A stretch of DNA of 64,000 nucleotides, taken from positions 1,656,272-1,720,271 of the forward strand of contig NW_003314283.1 of the NCBI RefSeq assembly GCF_000143415.4. The letters run 5' to 3'. How positions within the stretch are numbered: the first letter of the stretch is position 1; the number at the start of each line of letters is the position of its first letter. Position numbers and translations under genes: made by a program. Below, in pieces: positions 1 through 11,100 of this stretch. The notes below the pieces were generated by a model. It had not been told where the DNA came from. It saw only the letters and a program-made list of their open reading frames with translations, and ran no database searches. This stretch comes from Selaginella moellendorffii. Taxonomy: Eukaryota; Streptophyta; Lycopodiopsida; Selaginellales; Selaginellaceae.

Positions 1-290
1 CCACATTAACTAGTTTGCTAAGTCAAACGCTTATATAGATCATATTCTCAACTCTCTGAGGGAAAACCATCTATTATTCCTAAGATCCCAAAATTGTTCC
101 CAAATTAACCCCTTTCTATCCACCATATTGCCACCATGTTCATTTATAAACTAAGGTGGGGAGTTATGCCTTTCCAACATGTTACTCTTCAAGGATAGGC
201 CCACTTTTAGGAACTTTCGATGCCAAGACAAGTGATGATATACTTGACCATTAATAAAAGTTGGACTAAAGAATAGCTTTGATACCAAAT
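1..290. other. unassigned AT-rich sequence
   Basis: No gene, RNA or clear repeat boundary is recognised here. The stretch directly abuts the first copy of a long dispersed repeat. Confidence 0.4.
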
Positions 291-1568
291 TATAAGTGAC
301 TAAATTTTCTATTATACTTTAGTCACTTAACCACACCTTTGACCACATGGAAGAGTTTCACTCACAACTTTCATAAGTTGTATTCCTGACTTAAGGACTT
401 GCTACCCCCAAGAATGGCATATATGCCACTCAACCTTTGCATTTGGTTTAAGTGCTCAATGTGTCCGATCCCATAATCAACACCCAAAGGGACCATCGAC
501 ATATCAACACATTACGCTAAGGCTATGCCCATTCACCTTTGTTACACTGGTGGTCCAACACTACTTACATCACAGTCCCATCTCCCAAAGATTGAGTTAT
601 CCATCCATGAGTGATCATCCCTTGACCACATCTTAGCACCCTTAAGATGCCTGGAGACATGAGGAACACCCTTCCCTAATATCTTTTCTACTGTCCCCAC
701 AAAATCCCTCTTTATCCACAGTTGTGCTCACCAACACTACCATTGGGTCAAAGCCTAAAGGCCTGACCATTAAGTCCCATTGTCCTTCATATCCTTGGTC
801 ATTACACTAGAGGATTGCTCTTCTTCCTTTCTATAGTCTAACACTTTGGGATGATATTTCGAAACACCATGGCCCTATGCAAGCCTCATAAGCACTCTCC
901 CCACCTTCTAACTTTGGGTGCCCTGTCCATGGGGCTAGAGTTAGGTTTTGTTGAGTCATGCCAAGTATCCAAGTAGGTAGTGCCACCCACACTCGGCATT
1001 GACTATTTCATCTCTCGGAGGAGCTAGAGCTAGCTCTTGAATACTTTACCAAACTACCCTGCCTGTCTATCTGTATTCACTTTAGTCTTGGACTCTTTAG
1101 TGGTTATATCATCACCCAACACATGGGTATAGCCTTCCTTGGTTACACTGGCCTTTTCCTGGCCAAATTGGCTCCACTAGAGTCCTTTGCTTACTATACT
1201 TTGGAGCCACCAAACCCCTTAGAGTTTGGGAGACAAATGTTTTGGGCTTTTACCCTCAGACTTAAACTCAGACTATTTCTTGGGTCCATCTCAAACCCCT
1301 TCTCAGGTCTATCTCAAACTCCTTATCGGACTCCATCTCAAACTCCTTTTCAGACTTCATCTTGAAACTTCCATGTGTTATATGTTGGTCCTCCTATGTC
1401 CCTTTTCTAAATACTCACTTATTGCTTGCTGCATATTCATTCCTTGAGCGAATTCCACTCCCACTCTTGATTATCCAAGTTAGAGCTTTTAGTCCAAACG
1501 TGTTACACTCATTTGGGCTTCCACTTCAACCACTACCATATAACACCCTTTCGGCTCCACTTTAGGGT
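291..1568 (+). repeat. dispersed repeat (LTR-like), copy 1
   Basis: This block is one of four related copies in the window (others start near 16346, 37560 and 60026). They share a start of the type TGTAAG/TTATAAG followed by GACTAAATTTTC, a run about accessory phrases such as CACTCACAACC and CATGCCACTCAACC, and an end region rich in the 12 bp unit CTCCATCTCGGA (here 1268-1365). Copy 2 directly follows a purine tract after a gypsy pol relic, which suggests the repeat is a long terminal repeat. No second LTR or target duplication was found for this copy. It ends where a helicase relic begins. Confidence 0.6.
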
Positions 1569-1579
1569 TGAGGGATTTG

Positions 1580-2156
1580 TGTTTCACAATGGGATGAAAT
1601 TAGTAAGGCTCACACATATGCTTTCTCTGTAGTTGATAAATGTTTAAAGCAGATCAAATATAATTCTAAACCATTTGGAGGCATTACAATGATTACAAGT
1701 GGTGACTTTTGTCAAACCCTTTCTATTGTTCCCCATAGCCATAGAACCTCTATTATTTCAAGCTTAGTTAAAATGAATAGACTATGGTCACTCTTTACAA
1801 CAGTAACATTAATAAAGAATATGCATTCAAGCAATTTTTATTTTTCTGAATGGCTTCTCAAACTTGGCAATAGTGATAGTAGTTTATAATTGCCATATCT
1901 CCCACTAGATATTATTAAAATACCACATGCACTATCTATCTCTACACCTATTATAAACTTTGTTTTCCCAAATATAGAGACATTATAAAAACTTATATAG
2001 CTGAATCAAAGGTTATTCTCACCCCACTTAATGACAATACATTTAGAATAAATAATGACATTGTTGGAAGACTACCAAGTGATCCATATGATTACTTGAG
2101 CATTAACATAGTTGACTCAAATCACCTTGAAGAGTTCCTAATTGAATTCTTAAATT
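1580..2156 (+). pseudogene. Helitron/PIF1-type helicase, upstream part (disrupted)
   Basis: Translation gives the middle of a Helitron/PIF1 helicase: the QWDEIS segment (Walker B-like region), then FGGITMITSGDFCQTLSIVP, then NRLWSLF and FSEWLLKLGNS, and after a stop the segment ILTPLNDNTFRINNDIVGRL. These are the usual order of motifs in plant Helitron helicases. Several stops and frame changes show that it is dead. The reading continues after the gypsy insertion at 7623. The 5 bp AAATT at 2152-2156 is repeated after the insertion, so the relic was one continuous sequence before the retrotransposon landed. Confidence 0.75.
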
Positions 2157-2517
2157 TGTCAAGACCCCCAACAAGATCAAGACTGGAAAATGCAGAAGAC
2201 AAAGAGAAAAGCTAGTGGAAACGAAGAAGAAACCTTAGACTGGCGTTGATTCAGATTGTTGAGAAATGGAACAAGGCTAACTTATATATACTATAGGTTG
2301 ATGAAGCTCCACCACTTTTGGATCGAGGATGGCCTAAATATAGCTGAGGTCGAGGAGGTGCTATATCATTATCAGGAATGTGGCTCAAGACTCAGGAATC
2401 GTACGGGAAATCAGAGAGTCAGAAATAGGGAAGTGTCTTGAGAATCAGGAATGTGGTCTGCAGGTCAGGAATCTAGCAAGATTCAAGAATGTGGCAAGAA
2501 TTAGGGGATTCTTGACA
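2157..2517 (-). repeat. 3' LTR of the gypsy chromovirus
   Basis: This 361 bp segment matches 7220-7622 along its length with substitutions and small indels. It has TG...CA ends and lies beside the polypurine tract. The LTRs differ at many positions, so the insertion is not recent. Confidence 0.85.
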
Positions 2518-2528
2518 GCACCCCCTCC

Positions 2529-2825
2529 TCAAGAACGAGTGGAACGAGGACATGAATGAGAATGAAGAGGAGGATGAGATGGGCGGCGAGGGACGGGAGA
2601 TGGAGAAAAAGAATGAGGACTGGGATGAGAAGGATAGTGGTGGTAGAAGTCCTGAACAAGGTCAAGAGAATGAATCAGGTTGTTTGCAGGTTCCCAAGTG
2701 CGTTCCTCAAGTCTATAACCCTTCCAGTCTACCAAATAGTAGAGTTTAGGCTGTGAGATCTTGGAATCAAGGATGTCCTGAACCTCGTACTCAAACCCAT
2801 CCTCGAGTTGCACTAGTGGAGGCAA
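2529..2825 (-). pseudogene. chromodomain end of gypsy polyprotein
   Basis: The minus-strand reading begins PPLVQLEDGFEYEVQDIL and continues with YYLVDWKGYRLEERTWEP, the typical chromodomain fold signature (aromatic residues and the WKGY...TWEP block) found at the C terminus of chromoviral integrases. In these elements it directs integration to particular chromatin. It lies just upstream of the polypurine tract, as expected. It joins directly to non-catalytic sequence rather than to an integrase core. Confidence 0.8.
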
Positions 2826-3490
2826 AAGAAGGACCTGATTTGGAATGGGACTGGGAATATAAGGCTCAAGGAGAGAGGAGTGAAAAACGGGGTGAATGTG
2901 ATATGAGGAGGGAAGTGCAAGGCGATAAGTGATAGGATTAATGATGGTAGTGATAGGGAAAGGACTGAGGCGTTTGAAATTGAGTTTGGGACATGGTCTG
3001 ATGGTGGAGATATTTCACATGAAGAGCCAGACTTTATCCCTGACATTGTAAGGGGGACAATCCTGACAATGGACATTAGGACTGGGAGGGAACGAAGCAA
3101 ACCTGAAGGACGGTGGTGAGGTATCTTATTCCGGGCGCAAGTGTCACAGGAGGTAATAAAAGCTTTGATGTAGTTGTCCATGGGAGGCCACCAAAAGTCC
3201 CATGCAACCAGCTCATAGGTTTTCGCAATGCCGAAGTGACCAACAGTTGGGCTATCGTGGCACGCCATCAGAACCAACCTTCGAGCATCACCTTCAGGAA
3301 CGTAAAGCTGCTCCCCACGGTACAACAAGCCATCTAAGAACTCGAACTCGTCAAATTGCCGGCAGTCGGGAGTCACTAGGTGTCCAGCCTGAAGATGGGG
3401 GAAAATATCTTCGGCGAGGTCGTCGGATTGAAGATCATTTCTGATCCCATCCATCAAGGAGGAGTCCTGAGGGGCCAGGGAAATTGCCAT
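2826..3490 (-). pseudogene. gypsy integrase, zinc-binding domain only
   Basis: The minus-strand reading contains the H-x-H-C-x2-C integrase zinc domain: ACHDSPTVGHFGIAKTYEL followed by SCDTCARNKIPHHRPSGLL. After that the reading drifts into unrelated low-complexity sequence. The DDE catalytic core that should come between this and the chromodomain is absent, so the integrase is non-functional. Confidence 0.8.
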
Positions 3491-3780
3491 AACTTGAAGC
3501 CGATTAGGACCAAGGATAACTTGGTCTTGTTGATTGAAGGCAGGATTACCAGGCCTGAGACTGAGATAAGAGCGCCTTGAAAGAGCATCAGGAAGGCCTT
3601 GAAGCTTTCCAGGTCTATACTTGATAACAAAGTCAAACTGACTCAGGAATTGTGCCCACTTTGCCTAATGACAGCTCAAAACTCGGGAAGTGGCAAAGTA
3701 CTCAAGATTTTTGTGATCCGTCCAGACTGTTGTTTGATGGCTCACCCCTTCCAAGAAACGACGCCACTCTCCAAAGGAAT

Positions 3781-4390
3781 CTATGATGGCAAGGAGCTCC
3801 TTGTCGCAGGCTGGAATTTCCGAGAATGGAAAGCAACCGGATGAAATTCCTGATCCACTTCGAGTTGAGACAACATAGCACCGATGGCAAAGTTGGAGGC
3901 GTCAGCCTCGATGAAGAAAGGTTGTGAGGGATCAGCATGGATCAAGACAGGAGTAGAACTGAAGGCCGCCTTGAGTGTGTCGAAGGCCTGCTGGGCAGGA
4001 GCAGACCAAGAGAAGGGAACATCCTTACCAGTGAGACCCGTGAGAGGAAGGACAATGTCAGAGTAATGATCAATGAATTTGCGGTAGAAGTTGGCGAAGC
4101 CAAGGAAAACCTGAACATCCAACATTGATTGTGGAGACTCCCATTCGAGAATAGTCTTGACTTTGGTAGGATCCATTGTGATACTCTCAGAAGTGACAAT
4201 GTACCCAAGGAACTCCACAGACTCCTGATTGAAGGAACATTTCTCAAGCTTCGCGTATATGCCGTGTTCCCGCAGCTTCGCCAGTACCTTGCACACATGC
4301 TCGTCGTGCTCCTCCTGAGTTTTTGAGTAGATGAGGATGTCGTCGAGGTAGACGATCACCATCTGATCAAGAAACTCCCGAAAGACATTG
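3781..4390 (-). pseudogene. gypsy reverse transcriptase (YLDD half) and RNase H
   Basis: The minus-strand reading starts at the Cassandra array junction with NVFREFLDQ and gives the catalytic block VIVYLDDILIYSK, then the connection region GYIVTSESITMDPTKV, the FLGFANFYRKFI block, and the RNase H start [18 protein letters not shown]. This is the second half of a Ty3/gypsy reverse transcriptase plus the beginning of RNase H. The first half lies at 5915-6050 on the far side of the inserted array. Confidence 0.85.
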
Positions 4391-5914
4391 ACCCTTAACC
4401 GATTGGAAAAGGGGGTGCGCTCTTGTTCATGGGCCCCTTTCCCTCTATATTTGAACCCTATGGATCGTCTCTCGAGTCGTTCCCTTTGGTTGCTTACAAT
4501 CCACCATGCTTCCTTGCAAGTTCACGCCCTCGTGAACGGAAACTGAGAGCCGCAGCTCTCCCGAGAGCCCCGCTCTCTTGACACCCTACCCCTCAGGTCG
4601 AGCCCAGCGGGAGCAAACTGGACCAGCCAGATGTTAATCAACATGTGGTGTGATTCCCCTAGCCAGCCAGATGTTAATCAACATGTGGTGTGATTCCCCT
4701 AGCCAACCAACAGAGTCGGACTCGAGACCCCTCTGATACCAAATGTAAGCTCCTAAGTTTGGACTTCCTGGGAGGTCATCCAGCCCAGTACTATTCAAAC
4801 CCAAGGACGCTTAACCTCAAATATCCCAAGACCCTTAACCGATTGGAAAAGGGGGTGCGCTCTTGTTCATGGGCCCTTTCCCTCTATATTTGAACCCTAT
4901 GGATCGTCTCTCGAGTCGTTCCCTTTGGTTGCTTACAATCCACCATGCTTCCCTGCAAGTTCACGCCCTCGTGAACGGAAGCTGAGAGCCGCAGCTCTCC
5001 CGAGAGCCCCGCTCTCTTGACACCCTACCCCTCAGGTCGAGCCCAGCGGGAGCAAACTAGACCAGCCAGATGTTAATCAACATGTGGTGTGATTCCCCTA
5101 GCCAGCCAGATGTTAATCAACATGTGGTGTGATTCCCCTAGCCAACCAACAGAGTCGGACTCGAGACCCCTCTGATACCAAATGTAAGCTCCTAAGTTTG
5201 GACTTCCTGGGAGGTCATCCAGCCCAGTACTATTCAAACCCAAGGACGCTTAACCTCAAATATCCCAAGACCCTTAACCGATTGGAAAAGGGGGTGCGCT
5301 CTTGTTCATGGGCCCTTTCCCTCTATATTTGAACCCTATGGATCGTCTCTCGAGTCGTTCCCTTTGGTTGCTTACAATCCACCATGCTTCCCTGCAAGTT
5401 CACGCCCTCGTGAACGGAAGCTGAGAGCCGCAGCTCTCCCGAGAGCCCCGCTCTCTTGACACCCTACCCCTCAGGTCGAGCCCAGCGGGAGCAAACTAGA
5501 CCAGCCAGATGTTAATCAACATGTGGTGTGATTCCCCTAGCCAACCAACAAAGTCGGACCCGAGAGCCGCAGCTCTCCCGAGAGCCCCGCTCTCTTGACA
5601 CCCTACCCCTCAGGTCGAGCCCAGCGGGAGCAAACTAGACCAGCCAGATGTTAATCAACATGTGGTGTGATTCCCCTAGCCAACCAACAGAGTCGGACCC
5701 GAGACCCCTCTGATACCAAATGTAAGCTCCTAAGTTTGGACTTCCTGGGAGGTCATCCAGCCCAGTACTATTCAAACCCAAGGACGCTTAACCTCAAATA
5801 TCCCAAAACCTTTAACCGATTGGAAAAGGGGGTGCACTCTTGTTCATGGGCCCTTTCCCTCTATATTTGAACCCTATGGATCGTCTCTTGAGTTGTTCCC
5901 TTTGGTTGCTTACA
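4391..5914 (-). mobile_element. tandem array of Cassandra TRIM units with 5S rRNA-like LTRs
   Basis: Four LTR copies lie here: 4391-4498 (truncated), 4744-4937, 5183-5376 and 5721-5914. Each full LTR is 194 bp, begins TGTAAGC and ends CTTACA on the minus strand, and contains a segment closely resembling the internal promoter part of plant 5S rRNA (GTTAAGCGTCCTTGGG, then AGTACTGGGCTGGATGACC). Directly after each LTR on the minus strand comes TGGTATCAGAGG, a match to the initiator tRNA-Met primer site. The units repeat every 439 bp (538 bp for the last, which carries an internal duplication). LTRs with a 5S sequence define the Cassandra family of terminal-repeat retrotransposons in miniature; they encode no protein. 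The array splits the gypsy reverse transcriptase. Confidence 0.9.
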
Positions 5915-6050
5915 AACTGCTGGAGCATTTGTCAAGCCAAATAGCATGACAGTGTACTCAAAGTGGCCATATCGGGTTTGGAATGTAGTCTTCCATTCAT
6001 CGCTAGAGCCTTGAGTTTTGATTGTCCGGTGAAAGAAAGGAGACATGGGA
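5915..6050 (-). pseudogene. gypsy reverse transcriptase, upstream fragment
   Basis: The minus-strand reading gives [15 protein letters not shown] followed by [13 protein letters not shown], a standard block of Ty3/gypsy reverse transcriptases that lies about ten residues before the YLDD motif region. It stops exactly at the Cassandra LTR edge. Sequence between 6050 and 6585 does not give a recognisable protease or N-terminal polymerase part. Confidence 0.8.
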
Positions 6051-6585
6051 TGTGGAAATTGCGGGAATTGGTGGTGGCTTTGATGAAAGGTGGTGAGGAG
6101 CTTGATAAAGAAGAAAAATGATTTTTATTCGAGGAGTCCAAACAGACAGCTCCTACTCTGTTTAGACAAGATCGTTTCCCGACTGCAACAGAGGTGGACC
6201 TTGAGGTAGACTAAACTCGAGTAGTTGGGGAGGCTTCTTGGGACACACAGTTGCTTTGTGATTAGGATCAGCACAGTAGAGGCAAAGATTATGAGATATT
6301 TGACGTTGCTTCTCAGCAGGACTCAGCTTCCTTCTGATGAGTCAGGAAGTACCAGAAATATCCATCGGAACCGGAGTAGTAGGTTCAAGAGTATGCCCCG
6401 AAGACTCAAGCTGGGATTCCTAAGTTTAGGATGGGAAAATGGTGGCGCGGTGACTTTCCTAACGACGTTCAAAGAGATGATTGTCACATCAAACAACTTT
6501 GTTGATGGCATCTGATAGGTCCGTGGGATCCTCCATGGTGAGTAACAAATCCTTGACACCGTTGTTGAGGCCGAAATGAAATTGA

Positions 6586-7034
6586 TCAATCAGGGCCCGC
6601 GCATCCCACTGAGTGTCCAAGGCAAGGAGTTGAAACTCTGCAGCATAGATTGAGGCAAGATGAGACCCCTAAGAGAGACGTCTCATCTTTGTGGTGGCAG
6701 CCTGAACCCGATCCGTCTTGCCAAAACATGCTTTGAGCTTCTCTTTGAAGAACTGAAGATCCATCAGCTCCGAAACCACGACCCCTTTCATGCTCTTCTC
6801 TAGGAGAGGAGAAAACCATGACAAAGCTACACCTTCGAGCAACGTCCCGATCACACTGATTTGAGACTCGAGAGTGGGGTACTGCCAATGTTGAAGTGCG
6901 AAGATCAGCTCCATTTGGTTTAGGAATCCGTGAAGCTCCAAACGCTTGCCTGAAAATTTTGCTAGGAAACTCACCTTCGGTTCTGGAACTTTGCTTGATC
7001 CTTGAGATGAAAGTGAAGCAAGCTCCTGCTGCAT
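6586..7034 (-). pseudogene. gypsy gag-like fragment
   Basis: The minus-strand reading shows FSGKRLELHGFLNQMELIF, ALQHWQYPTLESQISVIGT and ALSWFSPLLEK, which matches the retrotransposon gag domain (a helical capsid segment). It sits just inside the 5' LTR. No zinc knuckle was seen and the frame is short, so this is a degraded gag. Confidence 0.7.
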
Positions 7035-7219
7035 GCAAAGAAGGGTTGCCTTCAGCTCGGTATTCTCAAACTAGATTTTTGCAAGGACTTTGGCAAAGAA
7101 AACAGGATGGCTTGGAGACTCCATCGGCAAAGAAGAAAGAAAAGGGGGAAAAAGGCAAAGGCAGTCAAAAAATCAAAATGAGCTAAAGTAAAAATGAAAA
7201 AACACAATCTGAATCAAAC

Positions 7220-7622
7220 TGTCAAGACCCTCAACAAAATCAAGACTAGAAAATGCAGAAGACAAAGAGAAAAACTAGTGGAAACGAAGAAAAAGCCTTA
7301 GACTAGTGTTGATTTAGATTGTGGAGAAATGGAATAAAACTAACCTATATATACTATAGGTTAATGAAGCTCCACCACTCTTGGATCGAGGACGGCCTAA
7401 ATATAGTTGATGTCGAGGAGGCGCCATGTCATCATCAGGAATGTGGCTCAAGACTTAGGAATCGTATGGGAAATCAGAGAGTCAGGAATAAGGAAGTGTC
7501 TCGAGAATAAAGAATAGGGAAGTGTCTCGAGAGTCAAGAATAGGGAGAATCAGGAATGCGGTCTGCAGGTCAGGAATCCAGCAAGATTCAGGAATGTGGC
7601 AAGAATTGGGGGATTCCTAACA
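7220..7622 (-). repeat. 5' LTR of the gypsy chromovirus
   Basis: This 403 bp segment is homologous to 2157-2517, with an extra internal stretch around 7500-7560 in which the unit AATAGGGAAGTGTCTCGAGA is repeated. It is followed by the AAATT target duplication. Confidence 0.85.
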
Positions 7623-8142
7623 AAATTCAATCTCCCTATTGGAACTCCTACTACACAAATTAATTTTAAAACAAAATGTGATTTTGATTCTTATCAGGAA
7701 CCATTCAAGAGTATGTGAATGGATTTATAGCAAAGAGGATACTGGTCATGGACATGGGTGATATGGATGCGTTATAAATTGGTTTATGCAATGGCACTTG
7801 CCTCATTCTCAAGCAAGCATCTCAAAATGTTTTATATTGTGAAATTATCAAGGGACAATTCAAGGGATTGTGAGTTTTTATTCCATATATTACCATACAC
7901 CTTCTGATGTTGAAATCCCTTTCAAGATGTTTTGAAGACAATTCCTAGTTCGTCTAGGTTATTGCTTAGCTCTTTCTAAAGCCCAAGGCCAAATTTTCAA
8001 CTGTGTTGGCATTTACCTTCCCCAACCTATTTTCACATATGGTCAACTTTATGTTGCTCTCTCAAGGTGTAGATCACCTGAAAAACTTCGTGTTCAAGTG
8101 CTTGCAACCCCCATTCAAGGCAATCTTATACCACATGATTAA
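7623..8142 (+). pseudogene. Helitron/PIF1-type helicase, C-terminal part
   Basis: The plus-strand reading gives RRQFLVRLGYCLALSKAQGQ-like sequence (with a frame break at its start), then VGIYLPQPIFTYGQLYVALS and RCRSPEKLRVQVLAT. The block with SKAQGQ and GQLYVALSR is the last helicase motif set of Helitron/PIF1 proteins. It continues the relic at 1580-2156. The reading closes with a TAA near 8142. Confidence 0.75.
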
Positions 8143-11100
8143 CACTTTTACACTATGAATAAAGTCTATGCTGAAATTCTTAAATAGACTGACAAATACA
8201 TGGCATAATTCCAAATCCAACCATGATTCCACAAAGCAGTAACCCTTGACTTGCAATTGTGAGTTTCAAGTCCACACCATAAGAAAGTTGGCACTGAGTG
8301 GTGTGCCATTTTGGTTATGGCAACATGCTATCAAGTTGCTAATAGTAGAGGTACAGTTTTCATCTTGTTGCTTCCTAACTATAGTTCTTATTGTAGTATA
8401 ATGGTTTCCGGCTCATCCAAGGAGGAACCTCTCTAATAGGTTGTGGAGCAAGTATTATTATGAAGAGGCAAATGTTTTATTTTGTGTATCTTCCCAGACA
8501 GAGCAAAATAAAAAAGCTTAGATGAAATGGAGTTACATTTAAACTTAGGCATCCAAAAAAGACCCAACCTAGGCAATGCTTGTCATAAATAAGTGTGAAG
8601 CAGTTAAAAATGGTTATAAAATCATGTAATATATAAGTAACACTTATACGTATTGGAAAATAACCCCCATTCACTGTTGTATGCATTTGCATTAAATTAA
8701 CCATTTTTTCTCTTGCCTATAAAATCATGTAGTATATAAATAACACTTAGACATGTTGGAAAATAACCACTATTCACTGCTATATGCATTTGCATTGAAT
8801 TAACCATTTTTTCTTTTGCCTATAATTGTTTGTGCAAAGTGGAGTTGAGAGAGTGACATATGCTTATTCTTACTCACGCCTTTGGGTTCGAGGCTGAGTT
8901 ATCTTCTATTCTCATTCTATTCTCTTCTCTTCTTATCTTCTTTTCATTACATTTTTGTCTCTGTTTATTTATCACTATTTTTGTAGGCAAGGGCAACAAT
9001 ATCCAGAAAAAACATTACTCCCTTTTGGCAACCACAGTGGGATAAGCTATCACTCTTTGGCTTGAAAAATAGCTGGGAGAAAATCATTTATAAATTCTAA
9101 ATGTTCCCAGAACTAGGAATTACAAGTAAATCTCTTTAGTGATTGTAAAGGCCTTTAAGCCCAAATAACACTAAACGAAAGAGTTCTTTCAATGGTTTAG
9201 TGCCCAAATAATGCAAGAAAGATAATTCTTGAACCATCATATAAGCCACAGAGCAAGGGACAAGTTTAAAATTCAAGTTTGGCATACATTGCTAAGAAAT
9301 TCAAATTTAAATGGTTTTGCTAATAATTTTTTGAGAAAAATCCAAAAGAAAAAGGAATGAAATTTGTTTGATGTGGAAAACACAATTAACTACTCTAGAA
9401 TTATTTTCTTTTGAGCAAGTTCTCACTTGGGTTTTTAGAGGACACATTTTTTAATAGTGTATCACAATTTTTCTAGGCATACATAAGCAAGAAAATTAGG
9501 CATCTGTAACTTTTGTTTTCGACTCTAGCTTAAAGATGAAAAATAAATTGGGGAATTATTTACCCAAATTTTATAAAGTTTTGACAAAGATAGAATTACA
9601 ATTAGAATATGTGTTGTCTCAAAGTTTTGATCCAAAGTCCTTTCATTTGGACAACTATTTAAACATGGTTTAAGAGTTGATTTGCCCCGAGTTTAAGTCT
9701 TCTACACATATTGCAAGAGCCTATAAAACTTGAACAAGACTAACAAATCAAAAATTTAGAAGTAATTATCACGAATTGTTCTAACTATTCAAATTGCTCT
9801 ACGTCTAATACACCTAAGCGAATCAATCAAGGAGCTTACAAATATTACTCGGTGTGAAAGGTGTCACTCTCTTATAAATTTTAAAAGCACTCACATCACA
9901 TCTCGGCCTATAAAGAGGAATTAAAGGTAGTCATGTGAAATGTGCTCTATATCCCCTAAAGTGAGGCATAGATAAAGAACAAATATACAAGTGAATAAAT
10001 GTGAAAATCTACCTTTTAAACTAGTTGAGTGATGCTCAATTAGGGGAAATACTCACCACTTTAGAGGTGAAACACCCTTTGCAAAGTTTGAACCACCTTT
10101 TGTAAGATATAATCCACAAGTGTACGTACTCTTGATAGGAGAGAATTCCCACTTAGTGAATATTTTCCACATGGGAAAAAATTATATAACTATTCTAGTA
10201 AAAATTATAGCTCAATTTCTGCCTATATTTGGAACACACAAATCACCCCATGTGTTAATTAAGCTTTTATCAAATAAAGCAATTGAAAGGCTTTATGCCA
10301 TAAATGCAAAATAAATAGTTGTAAAGCTTGTTATTAGGCATAAGCATCAGTCTTGGAGACACTACTATCATCACTTTGATATTTAAAGAACTAGAAAAAA
10401 TAAAAACTTAAAAATATTTAAAAAGGGTTTTGTCTAAAAAGGTGAAATAACCTCAGACACTCTCAGAAATTCTGAAATACATTACAAAGCTCAAAAATTT
10501 ATTATACAAACTTGAGCAAAGACTTGTATTAGCCATTACTGCTGTTGGTGAAGAGGCTAGAGAGAAATTTGCATTGAAAAGTAATTTTTGTTTAAATCTA
10601 AAACACAATTTTCCACAAATTAGCTATCACATGTTTGAAAAACTACATAACGTTATTCCACAAGCAAATTGATCTAAAATAGACTATCATACGCTAGACA
10701 ATTTGACTCTTGTATTGATTCCATAGGGCAATTTTATGGAATGGTCTCCACGCTCTATTCAAATTAATCCCTAATGTTAATTTAATTGCCTAAAATTTGC
10801 CAAGAGCAATAATCCACTTTTTATAATTCCATAGTTGCAAAGGCAAGACTGGTTATAAGCCAGAGGGTAAGACCTATTGTGAAGCAGGTAAGCTACTCTG
10901 GAATTGATTATGATGTGCCAAAAACCTTGCACTAAATTAATTTTAACCACACTAGGCACGGACAGAAAGAGAAGGACATCTTGTGAATCCAGGTGGAGAG
11001 ATTAAAGATTGACGATCCTCCATTATCCTGATAAAAGTTGAATAGAGGAATTAGGGTAAACAAAATAAAAAAGTTTACCAAAGATCCACTACACTTATCA

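Larger units (their letters stand above)
2157..7622 (-). mobile_element. Ty3/gypsy chromovirus, minus strand, nested and defective
   Basis: The element is bounded by two LTRs that both begin TGTCAAGACCC and end in GACA or AACA, and by the 5 bp target duplication AAATT (2152-2156 and 7623-7627). A polypurine tract (minus-strand GAGGAGGGGGTGC) sits directly next to the 3' LTR at 2518-2530. Reading the minus strand the order is gag, reverse transcriptase, RNase H, integrase zinc domain, chromodomain. The reverse transcriptase is split by a Cassandra array (4391-5914), and the integrase catalytic core is missing, so this copy cannot move alone. The sequence after the 5' LTR is not a good match to the initiator tRNA-Met primer site used by many plant gypsy elements. 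Confidence 0.85.

Noticed and set aside
270..292. Primer-binding-site-like TTTGATACCAAA before dispersed repeat copy 1
   Set aside because: Its orientation conflicts with the polypurine tract seen before copy 2, and the match to the initiator tRNA is poor.
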